64,000 nucleotides of DNA from Devosia lucknowensis (GTDB lineage: Bacteria > Pseudomonadota > Alphaproteobacteria > Rhizobiales > Devosiaceae), in contig NZ_FXWK01000001.1 of NCBI RefSeq assembly GCF_900177655.1, positions 620,001 through 684,000 on the forward strand, read 5' to 3'. The notes under the pieces are model-generated. The model had not been told where the DNA came from, made no database searches, and saw only the letters and a list, made by a program, of their open reading frames with translations. The position numbers and the translations under genes were made by a program. Positions 7,661 through 14,704 of the stretch are shown one piece after another (within the stretch, counting starts at the first letter, position 1; every line of letters begins with the position of its first letter).

Positions 7661-9000
7661 TGGGCCTCATTCAAGAAATCAAAAAGCGGCTTAGCCCGCC
7701 ATCCACGCCCAGCGGTTATAGCGCCGCTGGGATGGTCGTCCGGGAGCCCTTCGCAGGCGCTTGGCAGCGCAACATGGAACTGTCGCCAGATGACCTTTTG
7801 AACCATCCGGCAGTGTTCGCTTGCACCAGCTTGATCAGCAATACCGTCGCAAAAATGGCGATCAATCTGCATGAGCGGAAAGACGGCGTTTGGACCAAGG
7901 TTGAAAACCATCCGAGCTTTTCGCCGGTTCTGAAGAAGCCCAACCGTTTCGAGACGCGCCAGCAGTTCATATCTCGATGGGTGTTGAGCCTGCTGCATCA
8001 CGGAAATACCTACGTGATCAAGCGCCGTGACCGCAGATCAATCGTGGTTGAAATGTATGTCTTAGACCCTCGCCGGGTTCGTCCGCTGATTTCTGAAAGT
8101 GGTGAGGTCTTTTACGAACTACAGGTCGATGACCTAGCAACCGTTCATAAGACCATCACGGTTCCAGCCAGCGAGATCATTCATGATCGGGTAAATTGTA
8201 TCCATCCACTGGTTGGCATTTCGCCACTCGTTGCTGCGGCGTTGCCTGTCCTCCAGTCGCGCAAGATCATGGATAACTCGGTGTCGTTCTTTGCCAACTC
8301 GGCAAGGCCCGGTGGGGTGCTAACGGCGGTTGGCTCGGTGGCAGACTCTACCGTGGAGCAACTTCGCTCATATTGGGTTGAGAACTACTCAGGTCATAAT
8401 AGTGGCAAGGTGGCCGTGCTGGCAGATGGGCTAACTTTTCAGGCCATTCCTCAAGCCACACATGGCGATAGCCAAGTGCTGGAGCAGCTAGGCTGGACCT
8501 CGACCACAGTTTGCTCGATCATGGGCGTCCCGCCACACATGATTGGCATTGGCGAGAAGCAGAGCAACGCAAACGTTCTGGCGCTAGACCAACTTTTTTA
8601 CTCGACCTGTGTGGGTCACAAAGTCGAAGCGATTGAAGCCCTCCTAGATGAGGGCCTACGCCTTCCATCGTTCCTGCGTACAGAGTTCGACCTTGAGGCG
8701 ATCCACCGGCTTGATCCACTGGCCCAAATGGAATGGCTCGACAGGTCAAAAGGCAAACTCACGATCAATGAGCAACGCCGTGTGTTGAACCTACCGCCCA
8801 TTGAGGGCGGTGAGAGCGTCTACCTCCAGCACCAGGATTATTCGGTTGCCGCCCTGTCGCGTAGGGACAACGGCCCGGACCCATTCGGTAACAGCGCAGC
8901 TACCAATGATAACGACACCCTCAGTTCCGAGGCAGTCGATAAGTATTTTAAAACAATAGATAAATTAGGAAAAATCAAAGATGCAGTTAGACGAAAATAG
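7660..9000 (+). CDS. Phage portal protein, HK97 family
   Basis: A 446-residue portal that would form the dodecameric DNA entry ring at one capsid vertex. Family landmarks are the opening LLNHPAVFACTSLISNTVAK, HGNTYVIKRRDRRS, the ISPLVAAALPVL helix and FFANSARPGGVLT. The stem and clip region contains VCSIMGVPPHMIGIGEKQSN, a hallmark of HK97-type portals, followed by FRTEFDLEA and the C-terminal NEQRRVLNLPPIEGGE. Length matches complete family members. The reverse gene order (capsid before portal) and the absence of a protease between them are unusual for HK97-type phages, where portal-protease-capsid is the rule. Confidence 0.9.
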   Translation: MGLIQEIKKRLSPPSTPSGYSAAGMVVREPFAGAWQRNMELSPDDLLNHPAVFACTSLISNTVAKMAINLHERKDGVWTKVENHPSFSPVLKKPNRFETRQQFISRWVLSLLHHGNTYVIKRRDRRSIVVEMYVLDPRRVRPLISESGEVFYELQVDDLATVHKTITVPASEIIHDRVNCIHPLVGISPLVAAALPVLQSRKIMDNSVSFFANSARPGGVLTAVGSVADSTVEQLRSYWVENYSGHNSGKVAVLADGLTFQAIPQATHGDSQVLEQLGWTSTTVCSIMGVPPHMIGIGEKQSNANVLALDQLFYSTCVGHKVEAIEALLDEGLRLPSFLRTEFDLEAIHRLDPLAQMEWLDRSKGKLTINEQRRVLNLPPIEGGESVYLQHQDYSVAALSRRDNGPDPFGNSAATNDNDTLSSEAVDKYFKTIDKLGKIKDAVRRK

Positions 9001-9340
9001 CTCAGCGATGCTGATCGATCACATCACAGACACGCTCGAAACCATGGCGACCGACTTCAACGACCGGCTTGCCGACCTAGAAGCCCTAGCCGGGGTGAAA
9101 GTGTTGGAAGGCTTCGATGAGGATCAGACCAATTACCGCGTTGGTCAGCTTTGTACGGTCGGAGGCGGTAGCCTCTTGCAGTGGACAGCGGAAAAAAAGT
9201 GGCGACCGGTGGTCAACGGCATCGAAAAGGTCTGGTTCGAGGGTGACACGCTGATGATTGAGCGATGGGACGGCACCATTCAGAAGTCCCAGATCAAGAA
9301 AGCGACCCGCGCCAAACCGGTGAAGGTCGAAACTGTCTGA
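8981..9340 (+). CDS. Hypothetical element protein (119 aa)
   Basis: A 119-residue protein whose start overlaps the end of the portal gene by 20 bases, suggesting translational coupling. Residues 8-40 look like an amphipathic helix or short coiled coil (HITDTLETMATDFNDRLADLEAL). The remainder is probably beta-rich (YRVGQLCTVGGGSLLQW, VWFEGDTLMIERWDGTI) and the C-terminus is Lys-rich. Position directly behind the portal is where head-tail joining or decoration proteins lie, but I see no family signature. Confidence 0.75.
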   Translation: MQLDENSSAMLIDHITDTLETMATDFNDRLADLEALAGVKVLEGFDEDQTNYRVGQLCTVGGGSLLQWTAEKKWRPVVNGIEKVWFEGDTLMIERWDGTIQKSQIKKATRAKPVKVETV

Positions 9341-9354
9341 GGCCACGGCCTCAG
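9337..9354 (+). terminator. Perfect GC-rich palindrome over a stop codon
   Basis: CTGAGGCCACGGCCTCAG is a perfect palindrome overlapping the TGA of the preceding gene. No T-tract follows (ACAAACAAACGG), so it is more likely a pause or processing site between the structural genes and the primase gene than a full terminator. Confidence 0.35.
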
Positions 9355-9409
9355 ACAAACAAACGGAACACAGCAACAAAACAAAAGAAAGGTTCTATGG
9401 CAGAACACA

Positions 9410-11194
9410 ATGACTATCGACGCAATCAAATCATACAAAAGGATGGCAAAAAGGCCACCAGCGAATACGGAGCCAGACGAGACTTATAATTACGAGACGG
9501 AGCCCGGCATCACGGCCTATGTGGTCGAAAAATGGGGCACGGGTGACGACAAGGCTTTTCGAATTAAGCACTTCGTCGGCTTCGGCAATGCAGAGCCGGG
9601 AAGCGACGGTTGGGAAGATGGTTTTGGCCCTTCTGGACGACTACTCTACCGTCTCCCTCAGCTGAAAGCCGCCCCCAAGGATGAGGCGGTTTGGGTTCCT
9701 GAAGGCGAAAAGGACTCAGATACTCTGGCGGCACTCGGTTTAGTCTCCACCACCAACCCAAACGGATATGAAGGTTGGAGCGATGACTTTGCTGAGGCCT
9801 TCAAGGATAAACGAGTTGTCGTCGTGGAAGACAATGACGACGCCAGTCGTCACCGCACTAGCGTCATTCGGCGCAGCATTAGCAAGGTGGCGAAAAGTGT
9901 CCAGGTCGTCAGATTTGAGGACATGGCTCCCAAGTCCGATGCCACTGATTTTATTGAAGCTGGCGGCACAAAAGAAGGGTTGATTGCAAGGATCGGCCCG
10001 GCCTATCGGCCAGATGAGATTGAGCGGGACAAGAATGGCAAGGTGATTGCCAGCCAGCGCAACATCAAATTGGCGATTGGCCTTCTAGGTGTCCGCCTCA
10101 GCCGTGATGAGTTTCAAGACAGGCTCTTGATCGAAGGGTTAGAAGGCTTCGGCCCGGCGCTATCTGATGCGGCGCTCAATCGGATGCGTATGCAGATCGA
10201 TGAAAAATATCATCTGTCAGCGGCCAAAGACTTCTTCACTGATGTTGTTTTCGACATTGCGCATCAGAACAGCTTCCATCCGGTGAGGGACTACCTCGAC
10301 GGCTTAGATTGGGATGGAGTTCCCCGCCTCGACGGCTGGCTTCATCGATACGGCGGCGCAAAGGACGACGACTACACCAAGGCCATTGGCGCTTTGGTTC
10401 TCATTGCCGCCGTGCGCCGTATCAGGAAGCCGGGATGCAAGTTTGATGAAATGCTGGTGCTGGAAAGCGACCAGGGCAAAAACAAGTCCAGCGCCCTAGC
10501 CATCCTCGCCAAGCGTGAAGATTGGTTCTCTGACGATTTGCCGCTGAATGCTGACAGTCAGAAAGTCATTGAGCGTATCGCCGGGCGCTGGATCGTGGAA
10601 GCCGCCGAATTGGCAGGCATGCGGAAAGGCGAAGTGGAGCACATGAAGTCGTTTCTCTCCCGGCGCATTGATCGGGCGAGAATGGCATATGGCAGGGTTC
10701 CGCTAGAGCATCCCCGGCAGTGTGTTTTCATAGGCACTGACAATAGCGGCAACTATCTCAGAGACAGCACCGGCAATCGCCGCATCTGGCCTGTTAGGAT
10801 CGAGCAATTCGACCTAGTGGCCCTGACCCGCGACGTTGACCAGCTTTGGGCCGAAGCTTCCAAGCGCGAGGCGGCAGGCGAAAGCATCCGTCTAGAAAAG
10901 AAGCTTTGGGACGCCGCAGCGGCAGAGCAGGAAGAACGACGGATAGACGATCCATTCGTTGAAGTTCTGCAAGAGCGCCTTGGCGACCAAGAAGGCAAGA
11001 TACGCACTCTCGACTTGTGGAGTGCCTTGGGTGTCGAGGTCGAACGGCGAACACAAGACCAAAATGCAAGGCTTGGTTCGGTCATGAGGCAACTCGGATT
11101 TGAGCGGAAGAAACTCTACTTCGGCAAATCTACAAGCTGGGGATATCAGCGCGGTCAAAGTTCAGCGGTCATTGATGCAGAGGCCGCGTTTTAA
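9410..11194 (+). CDS. TOPRIM plus VirE-type primase-helicase
   Basis: A 594-residue replication protein of the TOPRIM-VirE group found in plasmids, satellites and prophages. The N-terminal segment (TYNYETEPGITAYVVEKWG, LLYRLPQL) precedes a TOPRIM domain at about 92-165 with its Glu in VPEGEKDSDTL and the DxD in VVEDNDDAS. The VirE superfamily-3-like ATPase follows from about 280: DYLDGLDWDGVPRLDGWL, a P-loop-like LESDQGKNKSS with Gly356-Lys357, and GRWIVEAAELAGM. Then come IGTDNSGNYLRDSTGNRR, the family's arginine motif. It would prime and unwind the element's DNA. A 30-codon frame (9397-9489) overlaps the start, and its ATG sits only four bases after AAGAAAGG; the ATG at 9410 is 17 bases away, so the true start or coupling is uncertain. 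Confidence 0.85.
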   Translation: MTIDAIKSYKRMAKRPPANTEPDETYNYETEPGITAYVVEKWGTGDDKAFRIKHFVGFGNAEPGSDGWEDGFGPSGRLLYRLPQLKAAPKDEAVWVPEGEKDSDTLAALGLVSTTNPNGYEGWSDDFAEAFKDKRVVVVEDNDDASRHRTSVIRRSISKVAKSVQVVRFEDMAPKSDATDFIEAGGTKEGLIARIGPAYRPDEIERDKNGKVIASQRNIKLAIGLLGVRLSRDEFQDRLLIEGLEGFGPALSDAALNRMRMQIDEKYHLSAAKDFFTDVVFDIAHQNSFHPVRDYLDGLDWDGVPRLDGWLHRYGGAKDDDYTKAIGALVLIAAVRRIRKPGCKFDEMLVLESDQGKNKSSALAILAKREDWFSDDLPLNADSQKVIERIAGRWIVEAAELAGMRKGEVEHMKSFLSRRIDRARMAYGRVPLEHPRQCVFIGTDNSGNYLRDSTGNRRIWPVRIEQFDLVALTRDVDQLWAEASKREAAGESIRLEKKLWDAAAAEQEERRIDDPFVEVLQERLGDQEGKIRTLDLWSALGVEVERRTQDQNARLGSVMRQLGFERKKLYFGKSTSWGYQRGQSSAVIDAEAAF

Positions 11195-11204
11195 ACCGAA
11201 CCGA

Positions 11205-11464
11205 GGGGGGAGGACATTTCGAGAGGGGGAAGAATGCAAAGCCCGGAAAACAGGGGTTTCATACTCCAACTCCCCCCTCTCCCCCCAAATCCCCCCCAAT
11301 CATACAGAGCCCCTTTAACTGCCCAACGTTGGCCTAGCGCATTTCCCTGTCTGTTCCTCCTACTAGTTTAGGGGGGGAGAGGGGGGAGATACAAAAAAGA
11401 CCAAGAAAAACAGGCTTCTTGCTCTCCCCGGCGGGGGGGAGGACAAGCAGGGAGAGGGGGAAGA
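11205..11464. repeat. G/C-tract repeats and long inverted repeat downstream of the primase gene
   Basis: This gene-free stretch (11195-11494) is unlike the rest of the window. GGGGGGAGGACA (11205, 11434) followed by GAGAGGGGGAAGA (11221, 11452) forms a two-block direct repeat about 230 bases apart. A 17-base arm at 11270-11286 (CTCCCCCCTCTCCCCCC) is the exact complement of 11372-11388, leaving an 85-base loop. Several runs of five to seven G follow on the plus strand, so G-quadruplexes are possible. Repeats next to the primase-helicase gene suggest an origin of replication, but this is inference. Confidence 0.6.
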
Positions 11465-11494
11465 TAAGTAATAATCAAAAAGGAAATAATTATA

Positions 11495-11749
11495 ATGGAA
11501 ATCAAAGAATTCTTCGAGTGCGATAAGGAAGTCTTTCGCCCTCTGCCCGAAAACCCAGAGCTAGAAATCTCAAACTTCGCCCGCATTCGCTATGCCGATG
11601 GCTCCGGCTGGTATGGCCGGGTTGTCTATAAGGCCGATTTGCTCGGCCTAGTTGAAGGTCATACGCCTTTCACCATGAAAGGCGTGATTCAGCGGACCAA
11701 CAATCCCGGCGTACTATGGGCAGATCGTCGCCGCGCAGAAGCGGCATGA
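11495..11749 (+). CDS. Small NUMOD4-like protein (84 aa)
   Basis: An 84-residue protein with a clear ribosome-binding site (AAGGAAAT). Residues 13-45 (FRPLPENPELEISNFARIRY followed by ADGSGWYGR) follow the NUMOD4 pattern W/F..I/L.......E.SN.GR.R, but there is no HNH catalytic part. It resembles the next gene product in both layout and motif order (aromatic-xx-LP ... GxWxGxVxYxxD), so the two may be diverged duplicates. The function of free-standing NUMOD4 modules is unknown; a DNA-binding role is a reasonable inference. Confidence 0.6.
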   Translation: MEIKEFFECDKEVFRPLPENPELEISNFARIRYADGSGWYGRVVYKADLLGLVEGHTPFTMKGVIQRTNNPGVLWADRRRAEAA

Positions 11750-11752
11750 CCT

Positions 11753-12103
11753 ATGACCCCAGAAATCTACCGATTCATTGCCTCGCCAATTGGCGACTGG
11801 ATGGAAATTCCGGGCACATGGCTTGAGGCCAATCCGGGCGGTCAAGTTCGCGATCAACGCACCGGCCAATGGTTTGGCGACGTTCGCTACAGGGACGACA
11901 TGCCCTATCTCCTAGCTGGCCTTTTGCCAGCATGGAGCCCCGAAGTCGTCCGGGCGACGATAACGCCAGCACCATACTTTTTCCGGCGATCCAGAGACGA
12001 CGAAAACCCAGATCGAGAAGCGCCACTCATGGGTCAACGCAAACGCAAAAAAACAAGCGCGGAGAAGACTATCAATTCAGAAACAGAGGAAACTAATGCC
12101 TAG
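11753..12103 (+). CDS. Small NUMOD4-like protein with basic tail (116 aa)
   Basis: A 116-residue protein three bases downstream of the previous stop. Residues 15-50 carry DWMEIPGTWLEANPGGQVRD followed by QRTGQWFGDVRYRDDMPYLL, a NUMOD4-like pattern matching the preceding protein. The C-terminus is strongly basic (GQRKRKKTSAEK), consistent with nucleic-acid binding. It overlaps the start of the next gene by eight bases. No HNH residues are present. Confidence 0.6.
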   Translation: MTPEIYRFIASPIGDWMEIPGTWLEANPGGQVRDQRTGQWFGDVRYRDDMPYLLAGLLPAWSPEVVRATITPAPYFFRRSRDDENPDREAPLMGQRKRKKTSAEKTINSETEETNA

Positions 12104-12599
12104 AAAATCAGGACCAAAAAGTCAGGCCGAAAAAGACATGTCAGCCTTCATCAACGAGGATACCGAAAAGCGGTTGAGGGATTTAAGCGACTACATCCAC
12201 GTTGATATCCCGCACGAGCTAACCAGTGAGCGAGAAAAGGCCCTCTACCGGACTTTCTATCTCGACAATCCAAGCGCTCACGCCATGACGAAAACCGTGG
12301 AGCCGCTGCTAGTCCAGTACGTCCGCGAAAAACTCAACAGTGACTATCTCAATGACCGCATTGAAGAGCTTAAGCTTGATCCAACCAAGTCAGGCGAGCT
12401 TTTGAAGTTTTTGCGGGCGCAATCGGTCAGCACTTCCACCATGACAAGCCTATTGGTGAAGCTAAAGGCCACCCCGAGCGCTACAGTCGGATATCGGGGC
12501 GGACCCAAGACGGTTGAAACCAAGGAAAAGCCTTGGGAATTCGGGATGACTCCCGAAGAAATCGCAGAAAGCCGCAGGAAACTGGCACGTTCTCACTAG
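12096..12599 (+). CDS. Hypothetical protein, possible small terminase subunit (P27-like)
   Basis: A 167-residue, largely helical protein that starts inside the preceding gene. A basic N-terminus (MPRKSGPKSQAEKD) precedes helices at about 40-100. The segment LLKFLRAQSVSTSTMTSLLVKLKATPSAT is laid out like the C-terminal part of P27-type small terminases, where a helix is followed by LxLTPxSR. That similarity is weak and by eye only. If correct, the element would encode its own DNA-recognition subunit for packaging and borrow the large subunit from a helper phage. It could instead be an unrelated helical protein. Confidence 0.55.
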   Translation: MPRKSGPKSQAEKDMSAFINEDTEKRLRDLSDYIHVDIPHELTSEREKALYRTFYLDNPSAHAMTKTVEPLLVQYVREKLNSDYLNDRIEELKLDPTKSGELLKFLRAQSVSTSTMTSLLVKLKATPSATVGYRGGPKTVETKEKPWEFGMTPEEIAESRRKLARSH

Positions 12600-12606
12600 G
12601 TATTTT

Positions 12607-12629
12607 TGCTCCAAAACAGAGCATTTTTT
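12607..12629 (+). terminator. Rho-independent terminator of the element's rightward genes
   Basis: TGCTC, a seven-base loop and GAGCA are followed directly by TTTTTT at 12624-12629, eight bases after the last stop codon. The stem is short but position and T-run fit a terminator for the capsid-to-terminase transcript, which would otherwise run into the convergent cargo gene. Confidence 0.6.
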
Positions 12630-12720
12630 GCTCGAAAAGTCACCGGGACTCAAAGTTGTGGGACCGCCGCCGGTCCTTGGCCTAGCGCGCAATCATTAGC
12701 AGCGGCCCCCGCCGTGGCTA

Positions 12721-14124
12721 TCACTGGATCGCCAAGCGACCCTTCTCTATCTGCGCCTGCAACTCTTGCATCAATGCGTCGGCGCTTTGTGGCAGCAGGG
12801 TTCTATTCTCAACAATAAACTGCATTTCCTCTACAGTGAACGTCGCTATGCCCTCCTTTCTTGCTTCAGCCACACTTGTATCAGCAACAGCAGTTGCCTC
12901 TGACGTTACTAAGACGGGTATAGCCTTAGCCCAACCATGCCAACTTTGAGCCAAGCTCGCCTGAACTTCAGCCGTCCGCTTTTTCAGGTTTGCACGCTTC
13001 TCCGCTTTCAGCGGGCCAGTTGTGCATTCGATCATCAGATAATGGCCAGCCGGTGAGCGGGCGATCAAATCGACGGCGTCAGTCATCGTGCTCGCGCCTA
13101 GCCGATAGACAGCGAATCCCAGCATCCAAAGGATGGCACCGACAGCGTGCTCTAAGTCGTCTTGAACTTTGCTGTTTCTACTAGTGATCGGGACTGTCGC
13201 AAATCCGCGCTTAGTTTTTTCTAGGCCAGGATCAAAGCTTTCCATAACGAGCCGCAAACTGTTCGGGATAACCGCTTCATCTCTTACCCAATAGGAGTGA
13301 AGGGGGGCTCCGGCATAGCTGACATAACAATGTAACAGCGCGTTTTCCGGTACTGTGTGATACCCATTTCCAACCCGAATGTCCGGATTGTCCTCGGCCA
13401 CAGACCAATCCATAGACCCTCCCTTGAAGAGCAATCGCTCGAATGTCTGACCATCAGCCATGACCTTTACACCGACGGTGATTTTGGAAGGGTCTAAGCC
13501 ACGGGCCATACGGACGCGAATGTTCGATTGCTCCCCTTTCACCGTAGATGTGGGGTCAACAACGGCAACATTATACGCCTCCACCTCCATGACGTTCGGC
13601 CCGTCAATTACTTCACCGAACCCATATTCGCTGGAAAGATCAGCTAAGTCGCTGTAGGGAATTTCCTGTGCCCTTAGTGCCCAATCAGTGTCTGGCTGAT
13701 GTATGTTGGCCCACCCCGAACCCCGTAGCCGTAGGGTGGTCAAGCGACTGGCGCTTGTCAGGCCACGGCTATCTAATGCTTGCATCTCAGCAGCATTTGC
13801 GTCGCCGACGCTGGGATCAAAAACGGCCATTCCATAGGGAGTTTGGACGGGCGAGCCCTCGGCTAGATGCCGGACAAACGCTCCAACGTCATTAATGGAA
13901 AAAATTGCAGCGAGTTTTCCGGCAAAACGCATTGGAGCCTTAACAGGCGGCTTCGCGAGAGGGTCGAGTCTCACAACGACCTTAAGAACCACCAGTGAGC
14001 CATCGTATTTGGTGCGACACAGCATGGATACGGTGGCCGATCCATATGCACTAGAGAACGGGGCAATCTCCGCGAAAAATCCATTTATCGCTTCGGATGG
14101 CAACATGAATACGTGGTCCAACAT
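12721..14124 (-). CDS. Unknown cargo protein with PD-(D/E)XK nuclease-like C-terminal domain
   Basis: A 467-residue protein I cannot assign to a named family. Residues 1-300 are mixed alpha/beta without recognised motifs. Residues about 320-440 read like a restriction-endonuclease fold: helix with Glu325 (DDLEHAVGAILWMLGF), then an Asp pair (DAVDLIARSPAGHYLM, Asp349/Asp352), then IECTTG with Glu366 and Thr368 where the usual lysine stands, then PVLVTSEATA. Lys373 or Lys376 could substitute for the missing lysine. The gene is on the opposite strand to the structural genes, single, and at the end near the intact tRNA, the position where satellites and prophages often carry defence or host-benefit cargo. 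An anti-phage or restriction role is inference. Codon use looks like the rest of the element. Confidence 0.6.
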   Translation of the reverse strand: MLDHVFMLPSEAINGFFAEIAPFSSAYGSATVSMLCRTKYDGSLVVLKVVVRLDPLAKPPVKAPMRFAGKLAAIFSINDVGAFVRHLAEGSPVQTPYGMAVFDPSVGDANAAEMQALDSRGLTSASRLTTLRLRGSGWANIHQPDTDWALRAQEIPYSDLADLSSEYGFGEVIDGPNVMEVEAYNVAVVDPTSTVKGEQSNIRVRMARGLDPSKITVGVKVMADGQTFERLLFKGGSMDWSVAEDNPDIRVGNGYHTVPENALLHCYVSYAGAPLHSYWVRDEAVIPNSLRLVMESFDPGLEKTKRGFATVPITSRNSKVQDDLEHAVGAILWMLGFAVYRLGASTMTDAVDLIARSPAGHYLMIECTTGPLKAEKRANLKKRTAEVQASLAQSWHGWAKAIPVLVTSEATAVADTSVAEARKEGIATFTVEEMQFIVENRTLLPQSADALMQELQAQIEKGRLAIQ

Positions 14125-14173
14125 TTTTGATGCACACAGTGCATTTCTAGCATCGGGCGCTTGAGTCTCTTAG

Positions 14174-14191
14174 TTGCATTTTTCGTTGCAA
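14174..14191. repeat. Right copy of the 18-bp end repeat (candidate integrase arm site)
   Basis: This copy of TTGCATTTTTCGTTGCAA is identical to 3915-3932 and in the same orientation. It lies upstream of the cargo gene start and 151 bases inside the right core repeat, within a cluster of TTGCA motifs at 14236, 14275 and 14284. Confidence 0.5.
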
Positions 14192-14290
14192 TTGGCAGAA
14201 ACTCCCTGCCTGTCCCTCGCGGTCCACAGCCGGGATTTGCAAGCACTTACAGCCACTTAGATAAGTTTGTCTGATTGCATTCATTGCAAC

Positions 14291-14333
14291 CAAAAAGAAA
14301 GGGCTTAGCGGCCAATTAGACTGCTAAGCCCTT
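14291..14333 (-). terminator. Terminator behind tRNA-Thr supplied by the element
   Basis: On the minus strand an 11-bp stem (AAGGGCTTAGC paired with GCTAAGCCCTT, 13-base loop) is followed by TTCTTTTTGG. It lies nine bases past the 3' end of tRNA-Thr and inside the element, so it would end the tRNA transcript and shield the element from read-through. Confidence 0.7.
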
Positions 14334-14341
14334 GAATTCAT

Positions 14342-14417
<76 letters not shown>

Positions 14418-14427
14418 GACGCTGCCC

Positions 14428-14456
14428 GTCTAGCATCGTGCGCAGGCCGGAGCAAG
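14428..14456 (-). promoter_or_regulatory. Probable promoter of tRNA-Thr
   Basis: On the minus strand CTTGCT (14456-14451) and CTAGAC (14433-14428) are spaced by 17 bases and end 11 bases before the tRNA 5' end. This matches the alphaproteobacterial -35 preference for CTTG. Position supports the call; the -10 is not consensus. Confidence 0.5.
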
Positions 14457-14568
14457 CGCCACGCGCAGCCGACCTTCCGGCATGCTGTAGTTTGTATGAA
14501 CTGACTGCGAATTCCGGTTTTTCGCCTGCAACGACCACGCTCGCCGACGAGGTTTTCCACTGCATCGC

Positions 14569-14597
14569 TTGACATGTCAGTTCGCCGTCTCATAAAT
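14569..14597 (+). promoter_or_regulatory. Promoter of the LacI-ABC operon
   Basis: TTGACA at 14569 and ATAAAT at 14592 are separated by 17 bases. The -35 lies inside a palindrome TGACATGTCA (14570-14579), and the -10 abuts the first of two operator-like palindromes, an arrangement suited to repression by the LacI protein encoded 110 bases downstream. Confidence 0.65.
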
Positions 14598-14624
14598 GAC
14601 ACCGATGTCATGACACCGATGTCA
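14597..14624. promoter_or_regulatory. Tandem LacI-type operator palindromes
   Basis: TGACACCGATGTCA occurs twice back to back (14597-14610, 14611-14624). Each copy has inverted TGACA/TGTCA arms around CCGA, resembling the CG-centred operators of alphaproteobacterial LacI-family repressors. A related TGACATGTCA lies 18 bases upstream. Binding here would cover the -10 and the transcription start. Confidence 0.65.
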
Positions 14625-14704
14625 TCGGGTTGTGCATGTCGGATGGTCCCAGAAGCCGCAGCGGAATCGCATAGTGGCCGCGGATCGATCCGGAGGAGGA
14701 ATGA

